Shown here one piece after another: positions 44,650 to 52,755 of a stretch of 59,507 nucleotides of DNA (position 1 is its first letter; every line of letters begins with the position of its first letter). Below the pieces are notes generated by a model. The model ran no database searches. It was not told where the DNA came from and saw only the letters and a program-made list of their open reading frames with translations. The stretch lies in the NCBI GenBank assembly GCA_046597455.1, contig JBKJKJ010000400.1, positions 1 to 59,507 of the forward strand. Reading direction: 5' to 3'. This DNA comes from JAQGMV01 sp046597455 (lineage in GTDB: Bacteria > Pseudomonadota > Gammaproteobacteria > Burkholderiales > SG8-41). The translations under genes were made by a program, and so were the position numbers.

Positions 44650-45528
44650 CTACACCTCGCCGCTGACGGCCTTCAGTTCCAGTGCGAGCGCATATAACTC
44701 ATTTTTGCGCGCCCCCGTGATTCGTGCGGCCAGCGCCGCCGCCTGCTTCACCGGCAGCTCCTGCAGCAGAATCTCGAGCGTGCGCCGGGCGTGCGCCTTC
44801 GCCGCGTCCTCGTCGCGTTGCGCGCCTTCCACGATGAGCACGAACTCGCCTTTCATCCGGTCAGGATCGGCGCCGAGCCACGCTGCGGCTTCGTTCAGAT
44901 CGCAGGTGTGTATCGACTCGAAGAGCTTCGTCATCTCGCGCGCGATGACCAGACGGCGGGCGCCGAGCACGGCGGCGAGATCGCCCACGCTCTCCAGTAC
45001 GCGGTGCGGCGCCTCGTAGAAAACCAGCAAATACGGTAACCCCGCGATGGCTTCGAGCTCTTTGCGGCGCTCCGAGGCTTTCGATGAAAGAAATCCATAG
45101 AAAAGATGCGGCCCCGCGAGCCCGCTCGCCGAAAGTGCGGCGGCGGCCGCATTGGCACCGGGTATGGGCACGACCGTGTGACCCGCCTCTCGCACCGCCG
45201 CGACGAGGCGCGCGCCGGGATCCGAAAATGCGGGCGTCCCCGCATCGCTTACCAGTGCCACGGAGCGGCCGGCTTCGAGCTGCGCCACGATCCGTGGCGC
45301 CGTACGCTGCTCGTTGTGCTCGTGCAGCGCCGTCAGCTTTGTCTGGATGGCGTACCGGTCGAGCAGCTTCGACGTGACCCGGGTGTCTTCGGCGGCGATG
45401 ACATCGACCCCCTTGAGGATTTCGAGCGCGCGCAGCGTGACATCCTTGAGGTTACCAATGGGCGTGGCGACTACATATAATGTCGCCTTTGCTCTTTCGG
45501 AATTCTCATGCCCATCCGCGCGCTCCAT
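44650..45528 (-). CDS. rsmI: 16S rRNA (cytidine1402-2'-O)-methyltransferase RsmI
   Basis: 292 residues. RsmI 2'-O-methylates C1402, the same base that RsmH N4-methylates. The signatures are LYVVATPIGNLKDVTLRALE, AEDTRVTSKLLDRY, LVSDAGTPAFSDPGARLV and PIPGANAAAAALSASGL. The ATG at 45528 starts inside the lpoA coding region (21-bp divergent overlap). A later start would cut the first strand, so the overlap seems real. Confidence 0.95.
   Translation of the reverse strand: MERADGHENSERAKATLYVVATPIGNLKDVTLRALEILKGVDVIAAEDTRVTSKLLDRYAIQTKLTALHEHNEQRTAPRIVAQLEAGRSVALVSDAGTPAFSDPGARLVAAVREAGHTVVPIPGANAAAAALSASGLAGPHLFYGFLSSKASERRKELEAIAGLPYLLVFYEAPHRVLESVGDLAAVLGARRLVIAREMTKLFESIHTCDLNEAAAWLGADPDRMKGEFVLIVEGAQRDEDAAKAHARRTLEILLQELPVKQAAALAARITGARKNELYALALELKAVSGEV
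45452..45481 (+). promoter_or_regulatory. Probable lpoA promoter inside the rsmI 5' end
   Basis: -35-like TTACCA (45452-45457), 18-bp spacer and a consensus -10 TATAAT (45476-45481), 26 bp before the lpoA start. It lies within the first codons of the divergent rsmI gene. Confidence 0.6.
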
Positions 45529-46614
45529 CGGTGGTCGTTCTCGCTGTGGGTTGTCGCTCTACTATACGGGGGCGTAGCCGCGGGCGCCACTGACGCGCCG
45601 TATACCAGTGTGGGACAGGCGAGCGCCGATCCTACGATTTCGCCGCACGTCGCACTGCTCCTCCCCACCGGCTCGGACGTCTTCGCAAAACCGGCCGAAG
45701 CCGTACGCGCGGGATTCCTCGAAGCGGCGAAAAAGCAGACGGGCGCACCGATCGCGGTGCGGTTGTATGCCGCCACTGAAGACCCTAAAGACGTCGTGCA
45801 GGCCTACCGCAACGCGGTCGCTGCCGGCGCGCGCATCGTGGTGGGGCCGCTCACTCGCAATGGTGTGACGGCAATCGCGACCACGCTCAACCTGCTCAGC
45901 GTGCCCACGCTCGCCCTCAACGCACCCGAAGGCGTCGCCGCGAATCCGTCCAACCTCTACTCGCTCAGTCTTCAGGTCGAAGGCGAAGCACGCCAGATGG
46001 CGCAACTCGCGCTGAAAGAAGGGCGCCGCAGAGCGCTGACCGTCTCAGAGCCCACTGCGCTGGGCAAGCGCTCGCGCGAGGCTTTCATCAACGAGTTCGA
46101 GCGCGGGGGCGGATACCATATCGCCGACTATCTCTTCGCCACCGACAGCATGAGTCTCGATGGCATGCGGCGGGCAGGCAGCCTCGGAGTTGCCGACATG
46201 GTTTTTCTCGCGGTCGAAGCGCCACACGCGCGGCTCGTCAGACCACAGTTCGCAGGCCTGCAGGCCTACGGCACTTCGCAGATCAACCCCGGCTCCGCCC
46301 CACCTACCGGTTTCATCGACCTCAACGATTTGCGCTTCGTCGACATGCCCTGGCTGCTGCAGCCCGATCACCCCGCAGTGATGGTGTATGCCATTCGCGC
46401 AACGCGCGAGCCTGACGATTTCGAACGCCTGCGCGCCCTGGGCATCGACGCATTCCGGGTCGCCGTGGAATTGCGCGAAGGCAAGCGCAGTTTCGACATC
46501 GATGGGGTCACCGGCCGCCTGACGCTGGCGCCGGACGGCCAGATCAGGCGCGCCCTGCCGGTCGCTCGAATCGTCGGTGGGCAGCTTAGCGTCGTGAGCG
46601 ATCCGAAGCCGTGA
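45508..46614 (+). CDS. LpoA-like penicillin-binding-protein activator
   Basis: 368 residues. A signal-peptide-like N-terminus (WSFSLWVVALLYGGVAAGAT) is followed by a domain with the fold of periplasmic binding proteins (HVALLLPTGSDVFAKPAEAV; GPLTRNGVTAIATTLNLLSV). This is the C-terminal half of E. coli LpoA, which activates PBP1A. The N-terminal TPR half of E. coli LpoA is missing, as is usual in Betaproteobacteria, and no lipobox Cys is present. It heads the lpoA-yraN-gmhA-dolP-hldE run. Confidence 0.85.
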   Translation: MPIRALHRWSFSLWVVALLYGGVAAGATDAPYTSVGQASADPTISPHVALLLPTGSDVFAKPAEAVRAGFLEAAKKQTGAPIAVRLYAATEDPKDVVQAYRNAVAAGARIVVGPLTRNGVTAIATTLNLLSVPTLALNAPEGVAANPSNLYSLSLQVEGEARQMAQLALKEGRRRALTVSEPTALGKRSREAFINEFERGGGYHIADYLFATDSMSLDGMRRAGSLGVADMVFLAVEAPHARLVRPQFAGLQAYGTSQINPGSAPPTGFIDLNDLRFVDMPWLLQPDHPAVMVYAIRATREPDDFERLRALGIDAFRVAVELREGKRSFDIDGVTGRLTLAPDGQIRRALPVARIVGGQLSVVSDPKP

Positions 46615-46949
46615 TACGCGGCGCCGAAGCCGAAACCATGGCGGCGGCTTTTCTGGAACGCGCGGGACTCAGGGTAATCGAACGCAACTATCGCTGCCGC
46701 CTGGGCGAAATCGATCTCGTGGCGCGGGACGGCGCGACCACGGTGTTCGTGGAAGTGAGGCAGCGCGCCTCGTCCGCATTCGGCGGTGCGGCGGCAAGCA
46801 TTACCGCGGCCAAACGCCAGCGGCTGATCAAGGCCGCGCGGCATTACCTTTCGAGGCTGCGCACGTTACCGCAATGCCGCTTCGATGCGCTGCTCATCGA
46901 AGGTGACCCGCCGCGCATCGATTGGGTCAAAAACGCCTTCGGGGAGTAG
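46611..46949 (+). CDS. yraN: UPF0102 protein YraN
   Basis: 112 residues, GTG start overlapping the lpoA stop by four bases. The endonuclease-like fold signatures AAAFLERAGLRVIERNYRCR, GEIDLVARDG and TVFVEVRQR are present, including the D and E-x-K-like residues (here E-V-R). Its biochemical role is unsettled. The gene order matches E. coli yraM-yraN-diaA. Confidence 0.93.
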   Translation: MIRGAEAETMAAAFLERAGLRVIERNYRCRLGEIDLVARDGATTVFVEVRQRASSAFGGAAASITAAKRQRLIKAARHYLSRLRTLPQCRFDALLIEGDPPRIDWVKNAFGE

Positions 46950-46969
46950 CTCCTGTACAATAGCCCGCC

Positions 46970-47560
46970 ATGGACTTGATCAGCCGCATCAGCGAAAACT
47001 TCTCGGAAAGCGCCCACCTCAAACTGCAGAGCATGGACGCCCTCGCGGGCCCCATTGCCGAGGCGGCCGAACGCATGGTCCAGTGCCTGAAGCGCGACGG
47101 CAAGATTCTCGCGTGCGGCAATGGCGGCTCGGCAGCGGACTGCCAGCACTTCTCCGCGGAACTGCTCAACCGTTTCGAGATGGAGCGCCCGTCGCTCGCG
47201 GCCATCTCGCTCACCACCGACACTTCGACGATCCTGTCGATCGCCAACGATTACGACTTCGACCAGGTGTTCTCGAAACAGGTGCGCGGTCTCGGGCACG
47301 CCAACGACGTACTTCTCGCGATATCGACCAGCGGAAACTCCCGCAACGTCATCGCGGCGATCGAAGCCGCCCACGAGGCGGGAATGACCGTCGTCGCGCT
47401 CACCGGACGCAACGGCGGCAGGATGGCCGAGACCCTCGAATCGACCGACGTGCACATCTGCGTGCCGGCCAACAGCACGGCGCGCATCCAGGAAGTGCAC
47501 CTGCTCTCCCTGCACTGCATCTGCGACGCCATCGACTGCCTTCTACTCGGAGTTCAATAA
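46970..47560 (+). CDS. gmhA: Phosphoheptose isomerase GmhA/DiaA-like SIS protein
   Basis: 196 residues with one SIS domain (ACGNGGSAADCQHFSAELLN; LLAISTSGNSRNVIAAIEAA). The position equals E. coli diaA, but the protein keeps a Glu (E64, in HFSAEL) that aligns with the GmhA catalytic Glu65, where DiaA has Ser. It also keeps the late His (RIQEVH, H177). Together with the hldE-like gene two genes later, this points to sedoheptulose-7-phosphate isomerase activity for LPS heptose, possibly alongside a DnaA-binding role. Confidence 0.88.
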   Translation: MDLISRISENFSESAHLKLQSMDALAGPIAEAAERMVQCLKRDGKILACGNGGSAADCQHFSAELLNRFEMERPSLAAISLTTDTSTILSIANDYDFDQVFSKQVRGLGHANDVLLAISTSGNSRNVIAAIEAAHEAGMTVVALTGRNGGRMAETLESTDVHICVPANSTARIQEVHLLSLHCICDAIDCLLLGVQ

Positions 47561-48130
47561 ATGCGCCTATTCATCACCGTGCTCGCGATTGCTCTCCTTC
47601 CTGCCCTGAACGGCTGCGCCTTGGTCGCCCTGGGCGGCGCCGCCGCAGCGGGCGGCTATCTCGTCGGTGAGGATCGCCGCGCAGGTCCGGTGATGGCCGA
47701 GGATCAGTCGATCGAGATCAAAGCGAGCAATCGTCTGAATGACAAGTATCCCAATGCGCACATCAGCTCGACGTCGTACAACAGGCACGTGCTGCTGGCG
47801 GGCGAAGTTCCCGACGCCGCGGCGAAAGCGGAAGCCGAGCAGATCGTGCGCGGCATAGAAGGGGTCCGCGGCACGTTCAACGAGCTGCAGATCGGCCCCG
47901 TGAGCGCGCTTTCCGCGCGCGCCAACGATTCGTACATCACGTCCAAAGTGAAAGCACGCTTTGTCGACAGCCGACGATTCAATGTGGTGCACGTCAAAGT
48001 CGTGACCGACGCGAGCACGGTATATCTCATGGGTATCGTCAAAAAGCAGGAAGCGAACGACGCCACCGAACTCGCCCGCACGACGAGCGGCGTGACCCGG
48101 GTCGTGCGCCTTTTCGAATACCAGGACTGA
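47561..48130 (+). CDS. BON-domain outer-membrane lipoprotein (DolP/YraP-like)
   Basis: 189 residues with a signal peptide ending in the lipobox LNGC (Cys19). Two BON domains follow (about residues 45-112 and 118-187; SNRLNDKYPNAHISSTSYNR and YLMGIVKKQEANDATELART). DolP supports outer-membrane integrity. The gene begins 1 bp after the gmhA stop. Confidence 0.92.
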   Translation: MRLFITVLAIALLPALNGCALVALGGAAAAGGYLVGEDRRAGPVMAEDQSIEIKASNRLNDKYPNAHISSTSYNRHVLLAGEVPDAAAKAEAEQIVRGIEGVRGTFNELQIGPVSALSARANDSYITSKVKARFVDSRRFNVVHVKVVTDASTVYLMGIVKKQEANDATELARTTSGVTRVVRLFEYQD

Positions 48131-48140
48131 CGCACCCCGC

Positions 48141-48161
48141 GTGAGGCGTACCGCGTGAGCC
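48141..48161. repeat. Heptamers overlapping the hldE-like start
   Basis: GTGAGGC, GTACCGC, GTGAGCC on the plus strand. The GTG start codon of the hldE-like gene (48155) is the first triplet of the third unit. Confidence 0.55.
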
Positions 48162-48664
48162 CCGACGCGAAAGCCGACGTTTACGCCACGCCTGCTTTCG
48201 AAAGCAAGATCTGTCCGCTCGCCGATCTCGCCGGACGCGCCGCCACACTACCTCGACCGGTGGTATTCACGAACGGCGTCTTCGACATACTCCACCGCGG
48301 CCATGTCACCTACCTCGCGCAGGCACGCGGGCTGGGGGCGAGCCTCATCGTCGCGCTTAACACCGACGCATCGGTGCGGCGCCTGGGCAAAGGTGGCGAT
48401 CGCCCACTCAATACGCAGGCCGACCGCGCAGCCGTGATCGCCGCGCTGGAGCCGGTGAGCCTCGTCACCTGGTTCGACGAGGACACGCCGCTCGAGCTCA
48501 TCCTCGGACTCAAGCCGGATATTCTCGTCAAAGGCGGCGACTGGCGTGCGCAGGACATCGTCGGCGCCTCGGCGGTGCAAGGCTGGGGCGGAACCGTGCA
48601 TTCGATCCCGTTCGAGCATCAGCGCTCGACCACTGCGCTGCTCGAAAAAATCCGCCGGCCGTAA
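48155..48664 (+). CDS. rfaE2: D-glycero-beta-D-manno-heptose 1-phosphate adenylyltransferase (RfaE2/HldE C-terminal type)
   Basis: 169 residues, GTG start. A stand-alone nucleotidyltransferase with VVFTNGVFDILHRGHVTYLA (HxGH motif) and KPDILVKGGDW. It makes ADP-heptose for LPS core. The kinase half of HldE is not in the window, as expected where rfaE1 and rfaE2 are separate genes. The start codon falls inside a heptamer repeat. Confidence 0.93.
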   Translation: MSPDAKADVYATPAFESKICPLADLAGRAATLPRPVVFTNGVFDILHRGHVTYLAQARGLGASLIVALNTDASVRRLGKGGDRPLNTQADRAAVIAALEPVSLVTWFDEDTPLELILGLKPDILVKGGDWRAQDIVGASAVQGWGGTVHSIPFEHQRSTTALLEKIRRP

Positions 48665-48736
48665 AGCCGGCGCAGTCGTTTCAAACTCGAGGATTTTCGC
48701 GCGTAAGGGCGGGATCCGGTTTTGCGGCGCCCTCGC

Positions 48737-49174
48737 CTAGATCGGGCACGCGCCGGCCTTGATCTGCGTCGATGGAAAACCGCGCTGCAATTCCGCGATC
48801 CGCGCCACGGTCGCCGCGTCCGGCTCGCGCACGTAGTACGCGTAGCGTTTGGCGCCGGCGCTTTCCCCCAGCGTGCGCTGCATCGGCGGCCGCGGCAACT
48901 CCAGCCGGCCCAGTGCCACTTCGGCTTTACCCGCTTCGATCACCCCAAACGGACCCCATTCGAGGCATGCCGACTTCGCCGCCTGCCCGCCCGGACCGCG
49001 TGTGGCCGCGTTCATGAGCTTGATCCGGGCCGGATTGATCTGAAGGTCCTCGATTCGCGACGCAGCCGCGGCGCGGTTCCCGAGGCTGAGGCGCGCGTAT
49101 GCAAAAAAAAGCACGTTCGCGAGCAGAAGCACGAAAAACACCAGCCTCGCGTTGATTTTGCGCCGTTCAGACAT
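48737..49174 (-). CDS. SPOR-like inner-membrane protein downstream of coaX
   Basis: 145 residues. One N-terminal membrane helix (ARLVFFVLLLANVLFFAYAR) is followed by a periplasmic part with the short C-terminal pattern of SPOR domains (CLEWGPF near residue 70; YYVREPDAATVARIAELQRG). The ATG at 49174 has AGGAA upstream and overlaps the coaX stop by 8 bp. SPOR domains bind denuded glycan at septa. The assignment rests on pattern and on the conserved birA-coaX-SPOR order. Confidence 0.72.
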   Translation of the reverse strand: MSERRKINARLVFFVLLLANVLFFAYARLSLGNRAAAASRIEDLQINPARIKLMNAATRGPGGQAAKSACLEWGPFGVIEAGKAEVALGRLELPRPPMQRTLGESAGAKRYAYYVREPDAATVARIAELQRGFPSTQIKAGACPI

Positions 49175-49898
49175 CACTCGTTCCTATGCATATCAGTCCT
49201 TCGAGCACCAGATTATCCACGACTTGAACACGTAAGGTCAGCAGGGGCTCGAGCATGGCAGCGCTCCCCCCGGACAGCAGCGTCGCCGCATCGCCTTCGC
49301 CGGTCTGCGTCATGTAGCGGATCATGCGGTCGATCGCCCCGGCCAGCGCGTTGGCTGCGCCGCTGGAAATGGCATCGCCCGTATTGTCCGGAAAGAACCT
49401 GAAGCTGCCGTCCTGCGATTTCAGCAGCGCGGTGTTGCGGGCGAGCGACTGGCGCATCAGGTCGTAGCCCGGCACGATAAAGCCGCCGAGAAAAATGCCT
49501 TCAGCGGAAAGCGCATCGACCGTCATCGTGGTGCCCGCATTCACCACGGCGCACGGGCCGTCGTGAAGCGCGCGCGCGCCGATGAGCGCCGCCCATCGAT
49601 CGGGACCGAGCTGATCCGGCCGGGCATAGCTGCTGCGCACCCCGCACTGCTCGATGCGGCTGACGATCCACAACGGTGGGGGCTCGAACACGCCGAGCGC
49701 TTCGGCGATCCGCGCTGCGGCCTCATCACCCGCGACGTTCGCGACCACGATGCGATCCGGCGGGGTCAGTCGCCAAACGGCACCGGCCAGCTCGTCGGCC
49801 TGCGCCGTTTCGACCGCGCCACGCTCCAGCCATCGGCCGCTTTCGTGCAGGCCCCATTTGATGCGGCTGTTTCCGGAATCGATTGCCAGGATTTTCAT
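49167..49898 (-). CDS. coaX: Type III pantothenate kinase CoaX
   Basis: 243 residues. It catalyses the first step of CoA synthesis. The motifs LAIDSGNSRIKWGL, GPDRWAALIGAR and VVNAGTTMTVDALS belong to the family. The ATG at 49898 overlaps the birA stop (ATGA), as in many Betaproteobacteria. Confidence 0.95.
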   Translation of the reverse strand: MKILAIDSGNSRIKWGLHESGRWLERGAVETAQADELAGAVWRLTPPDRIVVANVAGDEAAARIAEALGVFEPPPLWIVSRIEQCGVRSSYARPDQLGPDRWAALIGARALHDGPCAVVNAGTTMTVDALSAEGIFLGGFIVPGYDLMRQSLARNTALLKSQDGSFRFFPDNTGDAISSGAANALAGAIDRMIRYMTQTGEGDAATLLSGGSAAMLEPLLTLRVQVVDNLVLEGLICIGTSDV

Positions 49899-50914
49899 GC
49901 GCCGCTCTTGGCGCGGGCGCCCGGTCCGCGCAACGCCGGCGCGGTCCGTCGCAGACTGATTTCGCCGCTGTGCAGCCGGCGCACCGCCGTGCCCGACTGA
50001 AAAAGCAGCGCGCCGTCGTCCGCCACGCCGAGCGCGATACCCTCTTCGGTGCGTCCGGTGGGCAGTTTCACCGCGACACGCTGACCCTGATGCGCGTGAT
50101 GGCGCTCCCACTCTTGCCGCAGCGGCGCGAAGCCGCGCTCTGCAAAATCATCGAGAACACGCGTGAGCTCGACCAGGACGGTCGCCAGGACCGCGCTTCG
50201 GTCGAGCGCGTGCCCGCATGCGCTTTGCAGATCGATGCAGGGCTGGTCGATGCGGCTGCGCATCGCCGGCGACAGGCGCACATTGAGACCCAGTCCGATG
50301 ACGACTGCGCTCGGACCCAGCGCGTCGCCGTGCATCTCGATCAGCATTCCGGCGAGCTTTTGTGCGCGCCACAGCACGTCGTTGGGCCACTTGAGCTGCG
50401 CCCCTTCGACACCCAGCGCGTTCAGTGCGCGGATGACCGCGACACCGACGGAGAGACTCAGCCCGCCCATCGCACCGGCGCCCTGGGCGTAGCGCCAGAG
50501 GATCGAGAACGTCAGCGAGCGCCCGACACCGGCCTGCCATACCCGTCCCATTCGTCCGCGCCCGCTGCGCTGCCATTCCGCGGCCATGACGCTGCCACTG
50601 GGCGCCCCGCTTCCGGCTCGCTCCATCAACAGGGTGTTGGTCGAGTCCGCGATGTCCACGACTTCGATCGACAGGCTCGATGCGTGCGTCCCTGCGCAGC
50701 GCGCGACTTCCCGGGCATCGAGCAGCGACACCGGCTCGGAGAGCTTGTAGCCGCGCCCGCGAACCTTGTAGACCTCGAGCTCCGCGCTTTCGAGCGCGCG
50801 CACCGCATTCCACACCGTGCCGCGAGATACGCCGAGCGTGCGCGCAAGCCGGGCGCCGGAGTGGAATTCGCCGTTTGCGAGTAGCCGCAGGAGCCTGAAG
50901 GAGAGGTCCGTCAT
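49895..50914 (-). CDS. birA: Biotin--[acetyl-CoA-carboxylase] ligase BirA
   Basis: 339 residues. The N-terminal winged HTH (residues 1-65; RLARTLGVSRGTVWNAVRAL) suggests it also represses the biotin operon. The ligase domain has DSTNTLLMERAGSG, the biotinyl-AMP loop GRGRMGRVWQ and KWPNDVLWRAQKLAGMLIE. The ATG at 50914 was chosen over a frame start 11 codons earlier because it has a GGAG-like site and fits homologues. Confidence 0.95.
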   Translation of the reverse strand: MTDLSFRLLRLLANGEFHSGARLARTLGVSRGTVWNAVRALESAELEVYKVRGRGYKLSEPVSLLDAREVARCAGTHASSLSIEVVDIADSTNTLLMERAGSGAPSGSVMAAEWQRSGRGRMGRVWQAGVGRSLTFSILWRYAQGAGAMGGLSLSVGVAVIRALNALGVEGAQLKWPNDVLWRAQKLAGMLIEMHGDALGPSAVVIGLGLNVRLSPAMRSRIDQPCIDLQSACGHALDRSAVLATVLVELTRVLDDFAERGFAPLRQEWERHHAHQGQRVAVKLPTGRTEEGIALGVADDGALLFQSGTAVRRLHSGEISLRRTAPALRGPGARAKSGA

Positions 50915-50962
50915 GGGGCGTATAGAATATCCGATACCCGATCCCACAGCGGAGGACGATTG

Positions 50963-51940
50963 ATGAGCACGCGTTCACTTGTAGTCGCCTCACTCGGTGC
51001 GGCGTTGCTGTTGCCGCTGCTCACCCACGCGGCTGAACAGTCCCGCTACCCGTCGCGCCCCATCCGGGTGATCGTGCCTTACACCCCTGGTGGAATTACC
51101 GACGTGACGACACGCATGGTGACGCAGGAGCTCGTCAAGAGCTTCAGCCAGAACGTGATCGTCGACAACCGGCCCGGCGCGAACAGCATCATCGGTGTGG
51201 ACCTGGTGGCCAAGTCGAGCCCCGACGGCTACACGCTCGCTTCGGTGATCGCAGCCCACGCCGCCAACCAGACGCTCTATCCGAAGCTGCCTTACGACTC
51301 GATCAAGAGCTTCGCGCCGGTGTCGCTGCTCGCGACTGCGCCGCTGATTCTTTGCGTGACGAATTCCCTGCCGGTCAAAACGGTCAAGGATCTCGTGGAC
51401 CTCGCAAAAGCCAAACCCGGGACACTTACGTTTGCTTCGAGCGGCATCGGCGCCGCGGCCCATCTCACCACCGAGCTCCTGATGCTGACCACCGGCACGA
51501 AATTGATACACGTGCCCTACAAAGGCACCGCGCCGGCGCTGCTGGATCTCTCGGGCGGCCAGGTGACGATGATGATGGACACGCCCGGATCGATGCTTCC
51601 GCACTCGCGGGCCGGGAGGATCCGTGCGCTCGCGATGGCGTCGGAAAAGCGGGTCGCCGTCGCGCCCGAACTTCCGACGTTCATCGAATCCGGCGTTCAG
51701 GTGGTCGGCGGTACCTGGGTCGGCATCCTGGCGCCCGCGGGCACGCCGCGCGATGTTGTCAACACACTGAGCCGCGAAATGCAGCAGGTCCTCAAACGTC
51801 AGGACCTGAAAGACCGCTTTCTTCAGCTCGGCATCGATCCGGTCGGCAACACACCGGAGGAGTTCACCCACTTTCTGAAGGATGAAGTTGCGAAGTGGGG
51901 GAAAGTCATCCGTGCAGCCAACGTGAAAGTGGAATCGTAA
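50963..51940 (+). CDS. Bug/TctC-family solute-binding protein
   Basis: 325 residues with a signal peptide (LGAALLLPLLTHAAEQS). The family signatures are YPSRPIRVIVPYTPGG, VDNRPGANSIIGVDLVAKS and PDGYTL. These periplasmic proteins bind carboxylates such as citrate or aromatic acids for tripartite TctABC transporters; most are orphans, and no tctA or tctB is seen here. A GGAGG site precedes the ATG. Confidence 0.93.
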   Translation: MSTRSLVVASLGAALLLPLLTHAAEQSRYPSRPIRVIVPYTPGGITDVTTRMVTQELVKSFSQNVIVDNRPGANSIIGVDLVAKSSPDGYTLASVIAAHAANQTLYPKLPYDSIKSFAPVSLLATAPLILCVTNSLPVKTVKDLVDLAKAKPGTLTFASSGIGAAAHLTTELLMLTTGTKLIHVPYKGTAPALLDLSGGQVTMMMDTPGSMLPHSRAGRIRALAMASEKRVAVAPELPTFIESGVQVVGGTWVGILAPAGTPRDVVNTLSREMQQVLKRQDLKDRFLQLGIDPVGNTPEEFTHFLKDEVAKWGKVIRAANVKVES

Positions 51941-51942
51941 CG

Positions 51943-52662
51943 TTGAGGAAAGTGAAGACGCACATCGTCGCCATGGGCGGCATGGCACTGCCGCCCGAGC
52001 TCGACAATCTTCTGCTCATCCAGTATTTCCTTCGGCAGACCGGCCGCAAAAAACCGAAAGTCGCCTTCATCGGCACCGCGCACGGCGATTCCGAAATCGG
52101 ACGGCTGCGCTTTTACGCCGGTTTCAGCCAGTTCGACTGCAAGCCTACGCATTTGCCCCTGTTCGCGCGCACGCCGCGTGACCTCGAGTCCTTCGTGCTC
52201 GAGCAGGACGCGATTTACGTCGGCGGCGGCAACACCCGCAGCCTGCTCGCCGTATGGCGCGACTGGGGTCTGGACCGGCATCTGCGAGCCGCGTGGGAGC
52301 GCGGCGTCGTGCTCGGCGGCGCGAGCGCAGGCTCGATCTGCTGGTTCGAGCACGGCGTCACGGACTCGATCGCGGGCCCCCTGACCGCGTTGTCGTGCCT
52401 GGGTTTTCTGGAGGGCAGCAATTGTCCGCACTACGACAGCGAACTTAAGCGCCGGCCGACGTTCCAAAAGCTGGTTGCCCGCGGCACGATTCCCCACGGC
52501 TACTCGGCCGACGACGGCGCAGCGCTGCATTTTGTCGACGGCACATTTGCGCGCGCCGTGTCGTCCATCCGCGGAAAAAAGGCCTATCGCGTGACGCGAG
52601 CAGGCAGAAATGCCGCGGAACGTATATTGCCTACTCAGTTCCTGGGTGGCGCCTCCGTATAA
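51943..52662 (+). CDS. Peptidase E-like (S51) class I glutamine-amidotransferase-fold protein
   Basis: About 239 residues. The nucleophile elbow GGASAGSICWF (Ser in G-x-S-A-G) and IYVGGGNTRSLLAVWRDWG match peptidase E (S51) proteins, which split Asp-X dipeptides or related substrates. The start is uncertain: the TTG at 51943 or the GTG at 51952. It follows the Bug gene directly and may be co-transcribed. The substrate is unknown. Confidence 0.8.
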   Translation: MRKVKTHIVAMGGMALPPELDNLLLIQYFLRQTGRKKPKVAFIGTAHGDSEIGRLRFYAGFSQFDCKPTHLPLFARTPRDLESFVLEQDAIYVGGGNTRSLLAVWRDWGLDRHLRAAWERGVVLGGASAGSICWFEHGVTDSIAGPLTALSCLGFLEGSNCPHYDSELKRRPTFQKLVARGTIPHGYSADDGAALHFVDGTFARAVSSIRGKKAYRVTRAGRNAAERILPTQFLGGASV

Positions 52663-52755
52663 TTCAGGTTCATCAGTAATTCATGTCATAGCCGCACTCC
52701 TTCGCGGGCCGCCGACATTGATGGCATTGATTCATGCATCGGTAAGGAATTTATT

